A stretch of DNA of 64,000 bases from Torymus aiolomorphi (lineage: Eukaryota > Arthropoda > Insecta > Hymenoptera > Torymidae). The stretch lies in the NCBI GenBank assembly GCA_036365515.1, contig CM070873.1, forward strand, positions 174,708,104 to 174,772,103, written 5' to 3'. A program made the translations under genes and the position numbers. Every line of letters starts with the position of its first letter. Within the stretch, counting starts at the first letter, position 1. The notes under the pieces are model-generated. The model saw only the letters and a program-made list of their open reading frames with translations. It ran no database searches and was not told the DNA's origin. Positions 23,049 to 31,560 of the stretch are shown piece after piece.

Positions 23049-23227
23049 TGTAGAGAAATTCAAATTACCACAAGGACGTGAATTCAAATTTAAAGTGAAT
23101 TTCAAACAACGAGTATAAACTTGAGAGAAAAAATTCACTACTAAAGGGAAAATAAGGGTAAAATACAATCAAAGAGCGCACTGGCAGTCAAACATTGTAA
23201 AGAGGGGAAGGTGCGCTGGTGTGATAT

Positions 23228-23231
23228 ACGG
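23228..23231. repeat. Target site duplication of the errantivirus-like element (left)
   Basis: ACGG precedes the 5' LTR and ACGG (41314-41317) follows the 3' LTR. A 4 bp duplication is standard for Ty3/Gypsy elements. Confidence 0.9.
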
Positions 23232-23884
23232 TGTTACGTCCGGAGACGTATTATAGATTTAGAATTTCATTCTAAAAGTTTATTCACATCAGATATTTCC
23301 TGACATATAAACGCGAGAATGCAACGCAGCATTTCGCTAAGGCATCGTACCGTAGACCGTGTGACGTAGAGAGCCATCGACCTCCAGAAGACAGTGGCGT
23401 GCAAATTTTTAACAAATCAGCATTTCACAATGCTACCACTTAAATGCTACGCGTATAAGCTGCAACCGAAAATTTCTTAATAAAGATGATCTCAACTTAT
23501 CATCTATAACCCAATTAAACCGCATAATAAAACTGCGAAATGCATCGCGCAAGTCAGTCACAGCGTACAAGAAACCTGGCGAACTCCGTGTACCTCTACG
23601 ACATCGAGAAGTTGAAACCGTAAGCCTTACACATCTAGTAAGCAGATTTTATAAGTTATTGAAATTGTAATCGTAAGCCTTACTCGTCTAGTAAGCAGAT
23701 CGTATAAGTTATTTATAGTAAATTTATAAAAGCAAGTGTTATAGAAAAGAATTGTAATTGAAATTACAACACATCGATCTACCAGAAGCCAGCAGATTGT
23801 ATTGGTAATAAATTATTGTATTTTATATAATAAACCTACATAAAACCAATTACTACTTATTTCCAGTTATTTCCGGACGTAACA
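23232..23884 (+). repeat. Errantivirus-like 5' LTR
   Basis: 653 bp, begins TGTTACG and ends GTAACA. Differences from the 3' LTR that I can see: near 23269, 23338, 23393, 23451, 23460, 23683 and 23867. It probably contains the promoter and polyadenylation signals (AATAAA-like sequences near 23806 and 23829). The 73-codon open frame seen in the LTR copies is not a gene. Confidence 0.95.
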
Positions 23885-23885
23885 G

Positions 23886-23980
23886 TGGTTCCGGTACCGG
23901 TCGAACAATCGTTCACTAGACTATTTCAAATTAAAGAATAAAAATAACTTTTCTCCGGAACTTAACAGTGGTTCCGGTAC
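23886..23980 (+). promoter_or_regulatory. Primer-binding-site candidates, duplicated
   Basis: One base inside the LTR lies TGGTTCCGGTACCGG (23886-23900), starting TGG as expected for pairing with a CCA-ended tRNA. About 83 bp downstream TGGTTCCGGTAC recurs (23969-23980). It is again preceded by a sequence like the LTR end (TCCGGAACTTAACAG against TCCGGACGTAACAG). The tRNA was not identified. The duplication may be a relic of a strand-transfer slip. Confidence 0.5.
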
Positions 23981-24681
23981 GAATCGAACGTAAGTTCACT
24001 AGCTTTATACGAAAAAATAAGACTGGAATGAGAGGAAACGAGTAGTATTTGAAAATTACTAAACATATCACTACTAACTGCTTCCGAGCTTCTCGTTTTG
24101 CAGTAAGAAGTTGAGAGGATCATTGTAGCATGATCGTTTAAACTTCTGAAGATGAACGTGTACGGCTCGTCCAGAGAATACTAACATATTAACAGATAAA
24201 TAGAAGAAGGAAGTAGACGATGTTATAGAAATAGGGAAAGAAGAAAGGATAACCCAAATACAAATAACGTAAACGAATATAAAAAAAAAAAAAAAAAAGA
24301 TTTCACATAAAAATAAAATCAAAATAAATCATAATATATAAGTAAATAGCATCACGCAAATATATTTAACAAACAAGAAATTTAAAGTGAAAAATTCATA
24401 TAGGGAAACATTAAGAAACAAATAATTAAATAATATCAGTAAAAACAAATAACTAAAATATTAGTGAAAAAAAAAAAATAAACAAATGAATAAATAAATA
24501 AAAAGAAATTGAAATAAATAAAACAAATCCAACACGAAGGAGAAAAATGAAATAATAATACAAAATAATGATCATTGAATAGATAAATATTATACATAAA
24601 CAAGAAATGAGAATATGAGAAATCAAATTACACGAAAAACATTAAGAATAGAGATATAGAATTGGCGAATAAGTAAATAAA
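23981..24681 (+). other. Errantivirus-like leader
   Basis: About 700 bp of A-rich, mostly non-coding sequence between the PBS region and the first open frame. It includes an A18 run (24282-24299) and several AAATAAATAAA stretches. Packaging signals or a splice donor for env mRNA are expected here by family analogy, but I could not pick one out. Confidence 0.5.
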
Positions 24682-25098
24682 TTGCCAATGTCACATAAGA
24701 AGGATATAGAAAATCCAATAATAACAAGAAGTAAAACTACAGAAAATCCAATTTTAAAAGATAAAGTAAGTGAAAGGAACCGGGAATCAAGTAAAATATT
24801 CCAAAGAAGTTCTAAAATACTACGATCGCCTCCACGCGCACGAAATATAAAACCATTAAACGAAGGAACAGGAACATCTGACAAAGAAATCGCGACAAAT
24901 TCGCAAAATTCAAACATTGACCTCATTGATTTTACACCACACACATACGCAAATGCATCACAAGACAACAAAAATAATAATAAAACATTACTAGAAATAC
25001 CGAGTATTGACATTCAATCAACCTCAAGAGTAGGAAATAAAAAAATCAGACAACAAACAACTGGGAAATCAAGACAATTTAACACAAAATCACTGTAA
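24682..25098 (+). CDS. N-terminal gag-region open frame
   Basis: 138 codons, hydrophilic, Ser/Asn/Lys-rich, with no motif. The next frame (that of the main gag) is open from about 25065, upstream of its first ATG at 25388. The two overlap near 25065-25098 and look like one ancestral gag N-terminus separated by a single frameshift. Alternatively this is a separate small leader protein. I favour the first reading because the intervening sequence in the gag frame is acidic and non-random and has no stop. Confidence 0.5.
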   Translation: MPMSHKKDIENPIITRSKTTENPILKDKVSERNRESSKIFQRSSKILRSPPRARNIKPLNEGTGTSDKEIATNSQNSNIDLIDFTPHTYANASQDNKNNNKTLLEIPSIDIQSTSRVGNKKIRQQTTGKSRQFNTKSL

Positions 25099-25387
25099 AA
25101 ATTCTTTACTTTTACCTCAAACAAAATCGGATTTAGAGTCACCGACAGAATATTTTACGCCAACATTATTAAATCGTGATTCTGCATTTTTTGATAAAAC
25201 AGTAGATACATCAGTAGATGAAATAGGCGACTACACGGACATAGACGGAATACTAAACGAACAAAGTCTTATTTTAGCTAAAACAGATCTACAGGAAAGA
25301 AGAGAAACAGAAACAGAAGTATTAAACCAAACAAATAATACTGTTGAATCGGAAATTAATAGAACCATAATAGAACCCGAAATAAAT

Positions 25388-27073
25388 ATGGCAAATCAAC
25401 AACTCAAACTACCACTGAAAGAAATATTGGGATTGGTACCGACATTTGACGGAAAAAATATAACAGCAGAAGAATATATCGACAAACTCAAAGAAGCAAA
25501 AAACATTGTTAACGCGGCGGACGAACGAAATTTAGTACAAATTTTAAAAATGAAGTTACGTGGGGAAATATATAAAGCAATAAGAACAATAACAATTGGG
25601 AACATCGAAGAATTAATAACCGCTATAAGAACTATTTACCCTTGTACAGAAGACTTATACACATTATATGGTAAATTACGGAGAATGGTTCAAAAAACCA
25701 ATGAATCAGTATTAGAATACGGAAATAAAATTCGAATAATAAGCACAAATATAATAGAACTAAAAAAAATAGAGGACGGCGTTACGACAGAGCAATTACA
25801 AATATTTAAAACTCAACTAGAAGATGATGTATTAAACAGTTTTAAAAACGGTTTGAAACAAGAAATAAGAGTAGAACTAGGCGAACCGAATAGTACACAT
25901 GCCGCTATGAAAAAAGCAATAGAGATAGAATTAAGACTCGAAAAACAAAAATTACTAAGAGAAGATAAAGCAAATATACTATTCAATACTGAGAAATTAA
26001 ATATAAAAAAGGAAGCTAGAACATTTCATTGTCAAATTTGTAACGATAGATTTCATGAAGCAATGTTTTGCGTAAATGCAGGATGCGTATATTGTAAAAA
26101 TAAAGACCACTTATCATACTTTTGTAATACAGTAAAAGATAAAATGGAATTAATTTGCAATTATTGTAGCTTAAGTGGACATTCAATAGATACATGTAGA
26201 TTAAACGAAATGCAGGGAAACCATTGTCAATACTTCCAAAACATGGGACACACAGTAACACAATGCCCGATTATAAAAAAAATATGAATTATGTTGGAAA
26301 TGCAAAAAAAAGGCCATGACCCAAATACGTGCGAAAAAAGTGCTAACGCCGAGGAATGTTGCGAGCTCTGTGGTAACGTGAGCCACACAATGAAGAACTG
26401 CCCGTCGGCAGTCTGTCAAAGGTGCAATAAACCCGGACATGTAATGAAATACTGTCAGGTAACGAGGAAAATGATATGGTGCACAATCTGTGCTATAGAA
26501 GGTCACGAAACCTCGGATTGCCAAACAGTGGGAATTATGGCTATGCAAAGTAGACAACAAGCATTCGGAAATAGAATAAATTGTCAAATTTGTGAAGCAA
26601 CAACACATACAGCAATGCATTGCCCAGATAGAAACACTGATTCACCAATAAATAATAATTATAAAATAAACAAATCAAATTATAATAATCCGGAAAACAG
26701 AAACAATTATCACACCAATAACAATTCACATGGATTCACAAATAAAACGCAACAACAATATTTTCATTCAAGAAACACGAATTTTAATCAACAAATAAAC
26801 ATGCAAAAAGGAAAAAAACTATATTGTGAATTTTGTAGAATCTCAGGACATTCTATAGAAAATTGTAGGAAATTACAAAAGGCAGAAACAGCACCAACTT
26901 GTGCCTATTGCAGGAAAAGGGGACATACGATCGAAAATTGTATGTTATTGAAACAAGTAGGAGGTAAATTAGAAAAATTCTGCAGCCTCTGCAAAAATTT
27001 TACTCACTCACTTGAAGAATGCTATAGGACACAGCAAAATACCTACGAACAGCGAAATTCGGGAAACGCTTAA
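25388..27073 (+). pseudogene. Gag with an array of about twelve CCHC zinc knuckles (broken mid-frame)
   Basis: Gag packages genomic RNA in the particle. Residues 1-200 form a helical capsid-like domain; the rest is an array of CX2CX4HX4C knuckles. In order I see CQICNDRFHEAMFC, CVYCKNKDHLSYFC, CNYCSLSGHSIDTC, a degenerate one with F for the second Cys, one spanning the break, then CELCGNVSHTMKNC, CQRCNKPGHVMKYC, CTICAIEGHETSDC, CQICEATTHTAMHC, CEFCRISGHSIENC, CAYCRKRGHTIENC and CSLCKNFTHSLEEC. A TGA at 26285-26287 interrupts the frame. The local pattern (A-runs at 26274-26282 and 26304-26311, with knuckle residues readable in another frame between) points to a pair of opposite one-base indels. 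Downstream the original frame continues to a TAA at 27071-27073. Confidence 0.85.
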
Positions 27074-27103
27074 ATTCTTCTGAGAGCGAGTGGATCAGAA
27101 GAA
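27061..27103 (+). promoter_or_regulatory. Programmed -1 frameshift signal at the gag-pol junction
   Basis: GGGAAAC (27061-27067) fits the X XXY YYZ slippery heptamer in the gag frame (G GGA AAC), two codons before the gag stop. After a 7 nt spacer comes a perfect 9 bp stem, TTCTTCTGA (27075-27083) with TCAGAAGAA (27095-27103), and an 11 nt loop. Pol lies in the -1 frame and is open across this point. Heptamer, spacing and stem all match the canonical retroviral arrangement. Confidence 0.85.
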
Positions 27104-28023
27104 AACAAAACGAAACACTCGACAATAAGACGAACATCAAAACAATCACATTAACAGATAAAACTACAAAAAACTTAGAGTTAGAAAATCAAGAAAATAA
27201 ATTAACTATAAAAGACGTTGAAGTTGATACGTTAATCAAGAAGAACGAAGAAGAAAATCTGTTAGATACTCAAATGATCACAACACATGAAAATAATAAA
27301 CTAACTTCATCAAAAATTACAATGTACTTTCTAAGATTAGAAAATGCACTACAGTATATTGAAATAAAAAATCCTTACACCGCAAAATCATGCAAATTAC
27401 TCGTAGATAGCGCAGCCCAGTTAAACATTATTAAGAAAAATCAAATACCACCATACATAATATTAGAAAATAAGAAAATTCAGCTATCAGGCATCACAGA
27501 TAAGGCCATAGAAACATTGGGAGTAGTAAAAATGCTAATTAATGATTTGTTTATTGATTTTCATGTAGCTCCTGAAGAATTTTCTCTCCCTTACGATGGA
27601 ATACTAGGTATTAAAATACTCTCAGAACAGAAGTTAAGACTAGATGAAGGTTATTTACAATTAAATAATAGTAAAATTGCATTGAAACCAAGATACACGA
27701 TAAAAACAGGCTCTTTTAATACAATTACAAATAACCATAAATCCCAGGGAAATGAAATAAGACAAACATTTATTAAGGAAACGGAAAACATACCAATAGA
27801 ACAAGAAGCAAAATTAGAATTTGAAGAGGAAATAAAGCTAGAAAAACTAATGTTAAATAAATATTCGGGGAAATCTGAAGAAGTGACTTGCTCTGTATCC
27901 TATGAACCTGAATTAATTAACAAAAAAGAGATGAAAATAACTTCAGAAATAACATTTTATGAAGATATAACACAAATCTTAAATCACATCGCTGAACTTA
28001 ACAAAGAGGAAATAGAACTATAG
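27061..28023 (+). CDS. Pol N-terminus with aspartic protease (frame -1 to gag)
   Basis: It is expressed by -1 frameshifting from gag. The pol frame is open from the slippery site; the first ATG is only at 27274, so initiation there is unlikely. The retropepsin active site reads LLVDSAAQLNII (DSA in place of DS/TGA). The expected hydrophobic flap and a GILGIKIL block (ILG before the second helix) follow. An in-frame TAG at 28021-28023 ends it, yet the same frame continues open into RT. The TAG is therefore either a disabling mutation or, less likely, a suppressible stop. The protease would mature Gag and Gag-Pol in the particle. Confidence 0.8.
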   Translation, partial: GKRLNSSESEWIRRKQNETLDNKTNIKTITLTDKTTKNLELENQENKLTIKDVEVDTLIKKNEEENLLDTQMITTHENNKLTSSKITMYFLRLENALQYIEIKNPYTAKSCKLLVDSAAQLNIIKKNQIPPYIILENKKIQLSGITDKAIETLGVVKMLINDLFIDFHVAPEEFSLPYDGILGIKILSEQKLRLDEGYLQLNNSKIALKPRYTIKTGSFNTITNNHKSQGNEIRQTFIKETENIPIEQEAKLEFEEEIKLEKLMLNKYSGKSEEVTCSVSYEPELINKKEMKITSEITFYEDITQILNHIAELNKEEIEL

Positions 28024-30075
28024 AGGAAAATTCTCGACGAAATATTACCCAAGGACAAAGCAGATGTACATTACGAAACAATTTTACAGAATAACAAAAA
28101 TAATATCAAATCTTTAATAAATAATATTAATATAGCTCTTGAAAATAAAGATGAAACAATGGACTTTGAGGAAATCAAACCAACAGACTACAAACAATTT
28201 TTAACAATAATAAATAAGAATATTGAAGCTGATTTAGAAGAATATAAAAAAATTTATGGAAACGAGAAAGAATATAACTTTATCTCTTACGAAATAGATT
28301 ATTTGCCTGACGGTTTTCAAATAACGGATGATTTGCAAATAGATGAAAATGAAATTTTAAACTTAGGATCAATAAATTTTATAGAAAAAAATGATCCAAA
28401 TAAAAAATCAGACCGCGAGGAAGAATTACTCAAAAAAATCCGTTACGAAAACTTACCTGAAAATAATAAAATAATTATTAAAAATTTAGTAATGAAAAAT
28501 AAAGACATATTCTGGTTAGAGGGCGACAGTTTAGGATCATGTAACGTAGAACAACATGAAATTAACTTAATAGATGATAAACCTGTATACGTAAAACAAT
28601 TTCCTTTACCACATAAGCTAAAGGAAGTGGCTGTAGAAGAAACAAAAAAATTAATAAAAAATAATCTGGTAAGAAATTCAAAAAGTGCTTTCAACGCTCC
28701 AGCATGGATTGTAGAAAAAAAACAACTAGTAAACGGACAAAAACGATGGCGTTTAGTCATAGATTATCGTAAATTAAATGAAAAAACAATATCGGATCCT
28801 TACTTACTCCCAAATATTACAGAAATTTTTGATCAATTGGGAAAAACAAAATTTTATCATGTCATAGATTTAAAATCGGGGTTTCACCAAATTCCCATGA
28901 AACCAAAAGACACACATAAAACGGCCTTTAGTATACATCCATTAGGACGCTTTGAATTTCATGTTTTGCCTTTCGGATTAAAAAATTCGCCGCGTACATT
29001 TCAAAGAGTTCTGAATACAGTCTTAGGCGATTTAATAGGTAAAATATGCTTTGTCTTTATTGACGATATAATAATTTTTGGAAAGACTATAGACGAAACA
29101 AACGAAAGATTCAGTATAGTTGCACAACAATTAAGAGAAGCTAATTTAAAATTAGAACCGGAAAAATGCGAATTTTTAAAAAAAGAAGTATGTTATTTAG
29201 GATATATTATAAGCGAACATGGCATAAAACCAGATCTAAAAAAGGTAGAAGCAGTAAATAAATTTCCAATACCTAAAAACATTAGAAATATTAGAGAATT
29301 TTTAGGACTTTCGAATTACTACAGAAGACATATAAAAAACTATGCAAAGATAAGAAAACCTTTAAATATATTACTAGAAAAAGACGTAAAATTTCATTGG
29401 GAAAAAGATCAACAAATAGCCTTTGATGAAATTAAATATTTACTATATACAGCACCAGTTTTGGCATATCCACATTTCGACGAACCATTTATTATTACAT
29501 CAGATGCTTCAAACTTTGCTTTAGGTGCAATTTTATCACAAGGAATAATAGGTAAAGACCTAACAATTGCTTATGCATCAAGAAGCTTACATAAAGCTGA
29601 AATTAAATATCATACCTACGAAAAAGAAGCATTAGCTATAATGTTTGCAGTAAAAACATTTAAAAATTACATATATGGAACGAAATTTACAATCGTCACA
29701 GATCACAAACCTTTATTGTGGTTAAAAACAGCTGACAACAACGCTAGAGTTCAAAAATGGAGATTAAAACTATCTGATTATGATTTTGATATCGTGTATA
29801 AACCAGGGAAACAAAATGCTAACGCAGACGCACTGTCCCGAAATCCCATAGAAGTTTTCGTAATTACAAGAGCACAAAAAAGAAACAAATTAAATACTAA
29901 CATAGGATCACCAAACGAAACTGATAAAACAAGCGAAACGAATAAAGTTCAGTCAAAAACTCAACAAAAAGGGGGAAGATCAAGGAAAACTACAGCTGGT
30001 ACACAAAAACAGAAAAAAAAGATAAAAATAGTAAAAACAACAACGGCACAACAACGCAAACGCAACAAAACATAA
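28024..30075 (+). CDS. Reverse transcriptase - RNase H part of pol
   Basis: Same frame as the protease. Residues counted from the ATG at 28159: RWRLVIDYRKLNEKT, then VIDLKSGFHQI (first catalytic Asp about 237), LPFGLKNSPRTFQ and FVFIDDIIIF (catalytic DD about 302-303; FIDD is common in Ty3/Gypsy). Then come FLGLSNYYRRHI and the RNase H motifs TSDASNFALGA (Asp about 449), YEKEALAI, TDHKPLLWL and NADALSR. The C-terminal 60 residues are Lys/Thr/Gln-rich. The stop at 30073-30075 is probably a consequence of a frameshift, because coding continues in the +1 frame. It copies the RNA genome to DNA and degrades the RNA. Confidence 0.93.
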   Translation, partial: RKILDEILPKDKADVHYETILQNNKNNIKSLINNINIALENKDETMDFEEIKPTDYKQFLTIINKNIEADLEEYKKIYGNEKEYNFISYEIDYLPDGFQITDDLQIDENEILNLGSINFIEKNDPNKKSDREEELLKKIRYENLPENNKIIIKNLVMKNKDIFWLEGDSLGSCNVEQHEINLIDDKPVYVKQFPLPHKLKEVAVEETKKLIKNNLVRNSKSAFNAPAWIVEKKQLVNGQKRWRLVIDYRKLNEKTISDPYLLPNITEIFDQLGKTKFYHVIDLKSGFHQIPMKPKDTHKTAFSIHPLGRFEFHVLPFGLKNSPRTFQRVLNTVLGDLIGKICFVFIDDIIIFGKTIDETNERFSIVAQQLREANLKLEPEKCEFLKKEVCYLGYIISEHGIKPDLKKVEAVNKFPIPKNIRNIREFLGLSNYYRRHIKNYAKIRKPLNILLEKDVKFHWEKDQQIAFDEIKYLLYTAPVLAYPHFDEPFIITSDASNFALGAILSQGIIGKDLTIAYASRSLHKAEIKYHTYEKEALAIMFAVKTFKNYIYGTKFTIVTDHKPLLWLKTADNNARVQKWRLKLSDYDFDIVYKPGKQNANADALSRNPIEVFVITRAQKRNKLNTNIGSPNETDKTSETNKVQSKTQQKGGRSRKTTAGTQKQKKKIKIVKTTTAQQRKRNKT

Positions 30076-30333
30076 TATATTCAAAAACGCAATACAACTT
30101 AGAAACGACAACATTGTGCATCTTATATCACATGAACACCAAACATTAGACGAGAATACTAACTTATTAATCAAAATAAAAACTTAAAAATAAATACAAA
30201 CTTAAAAAAGGGCGAAATAGATATAATTAATATTGAAAATAAGAAAATATTTATTCTATGTCTCGATACATCAGCAACATCGAAAATAGTTAAAGAAAAC
30301 TTAATAAAATTAATACAAAAATTAAAAGAAATT
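30068..30333 (+). pseudogene. Frameshifted pol segment between RNase H and integrase
   Basis: From about 30071 to 30178 the open, protein-like frame is +1 relative to RT. From 30181 the frame of RT is open again and runs into the integrase (30334). Two opposite single-base changes in A-rich runs (about 30040-30072 and 30172-30186) would explain it. No separate gene is implied. Confidence 0.65.
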
Positions 30334-31527
30334 TTGAACACACAGAAGATATTCATTTTTAGCATATCAAGGAATATTGAAATTTTAAACATAAGTTGGG
30401 AAGAAATAGAAGAATTATTGAAGGACAATTTTCAAAACACAAAAATTAAAGTAATAATATATCTGAATAATATAGATTACGTAAATATAAACGATAGAAA
30501 TAGAATTTTTGATACTTATCACTCCTCTACAATAGGAGGGCATTCAGGCATAAACAGAACTTACAATCGTATAAAAGAAAAATATTTTTGGGAAAATTTG
30601 AAATCAGACATCCAGAACAGAGTAAATAAATGCGAAATTTGCCAAAGAAATAAACTAAAACGTAAAAGAACTAAACAACCAATGATTATCACAGACACAC
30701 CAGCAAAAACTTTTGATAAAATCGCTATGGATATCGTAGGTCCATTTAACACTACTAAAAATAGTAATAAATATATTTTATCTATACAAGATCAATTATC
30801 TAAATTTGTAATTTTATCATGCTTAAAAGATCAAACGGCGGAATCAGTATCAAACGCTTTTATAAAAAATTTTATATGTATATTTGGCTCACCAAAAATA
30901 GTACTAACCGATAGAGGAGCAAATTTCACAAGTAATCTTATTAAACAAATAGCTAAAAGATTCAAATTCAAAAAAATTGAAACAACAGCATTTTCGCCAC
31001 AATCAAATGGATCCTTAGAAAGGGCACACCACCCACTATGCGAATATCTAAAAAATTTTTCAACAAAAAAATACGAATGGGACGAATTAATAGAATTTGC
31101 ACAACTTCATTATAATACAAGCGTACATAGTAGTCATAAATTTACACCATACGAACTTGTTTTTGCTTATCCTGTAAGAGTTCCATCTAGTGAACCAATT
31201 AAAAGATCGGAATTATTACCGACCTATAACGGGTATTTAGAAAAATTAATAAAAAACATTACTACAACTACTGAGTTAGCTAGAAATAACTTAATAATTT
31301 CAAAACAAAAATCAAAAACTCATTATGACAAACTTATAAACCCGATACAACTTAAAAAAGAAGACAAGGTATGGCTCTTAAAAGAACCAAAACCGGGAAA
31401 ACTTGAACAAAATCATTATCAAGGTCCGTTTGACATAATAAAAATAAATTCAAATAACAATATTACTATAAACTACAACGGAAAAGCAAAAACAGTTCAT
31501 TCGAACAAATTAAGTCTTGTAAAATAA
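30181..31527 (+). CDS. Integrase part of pol
   Basis: The frame is open from 30181; the first ATG is 30334. An HHCC zinc-binding N-terminus (YHSSTIGGHSGINRT, then CEICQRNK) is followed by the catalytic core. Residues counted from 30334: D133 in MDIVGPF, D193 in LTDRGANF, E229 in GSLERAHH. The D193-E229 spacing leaves 35 residues between them, the DD35E signature. The C-terminal part has the TPYELVFAYPVR block and a KxxxDKVWLLKEP-type SH3-like end. All three catalytic residues are present. It inserts the cDNA into host DNA with 4 bp duplications, as seen at the ends. Confidence 0.93.
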   Translation, partial: NLKINTNLKKGEIDIINIENKKIFILCLDTSATSKIVKENLIKLIQKLKEILNTQKIFIFSISRNIEILNISWEEIEELLKDNFQNTKIKVIIYLNNIDYVNINDRNRIFDTYHSSTIGGHSGINRTYNRIKEKYFWENLKSDIQNRVNKCEICQRNKLKRKRTKQPMIITDTPAKTFDKIAMDIVGPFNTTKNSNKYILSIQDQLSKFVILSCLKDQTAESVSNAFIKNFICIFGSPKIVLTDRGANFTSNLIKQIAKRFKFKKIETTAFSPQSNGSLERAHHPLCEYLKNFSTKKYEWDELIEFAQLHYNTSVHSSHKFTPYELVFAYPVRVPSSEPIKRSELLPTYNGYLEKLIKNITTTTELARNNLIISKQKSKTHYDKLINPIQLKKEDKVWLLKEPKPGKLEQNHYQGPFDIIKINSNNNITINYNGKAKTVHSNKLSLVK

Positions 31528-31539
31528 TAAGAATAATAA

Positions 31540-31558
31540 CATAATTTTCTGTTATAGG
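31540..31558 (+). promoter_or_regulatory. Splice acceptor for env mRNA
   Basis: A pyrimidine-containing TTTTCTGTTATAG ends at 31557, three bases before the env ATG. Env of insect errantiviruses is made from a spliced mRNA (family knowledge). The position fits, although the tract is short and the donor was not identified. Confidence 0.55.
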
Positions 31559-31560
31559 AC

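Noticed and set aside
25396..25605. Minus-strand open frames opposite gag and pol (also 26016-26261 and 28443-28760)
   Set aside because: They mirror well-supported plus-strand coding sequence and contain only low-complexity hydrophobic residues.
28021..28023. TAG between protease and RT as programmed readthrough
   Set aside because: The following context (TAG AGG AAA) lacks a recognised readthrough motif or stem, and other breaks in pol favour simple decay or error. Kept only as a check item.
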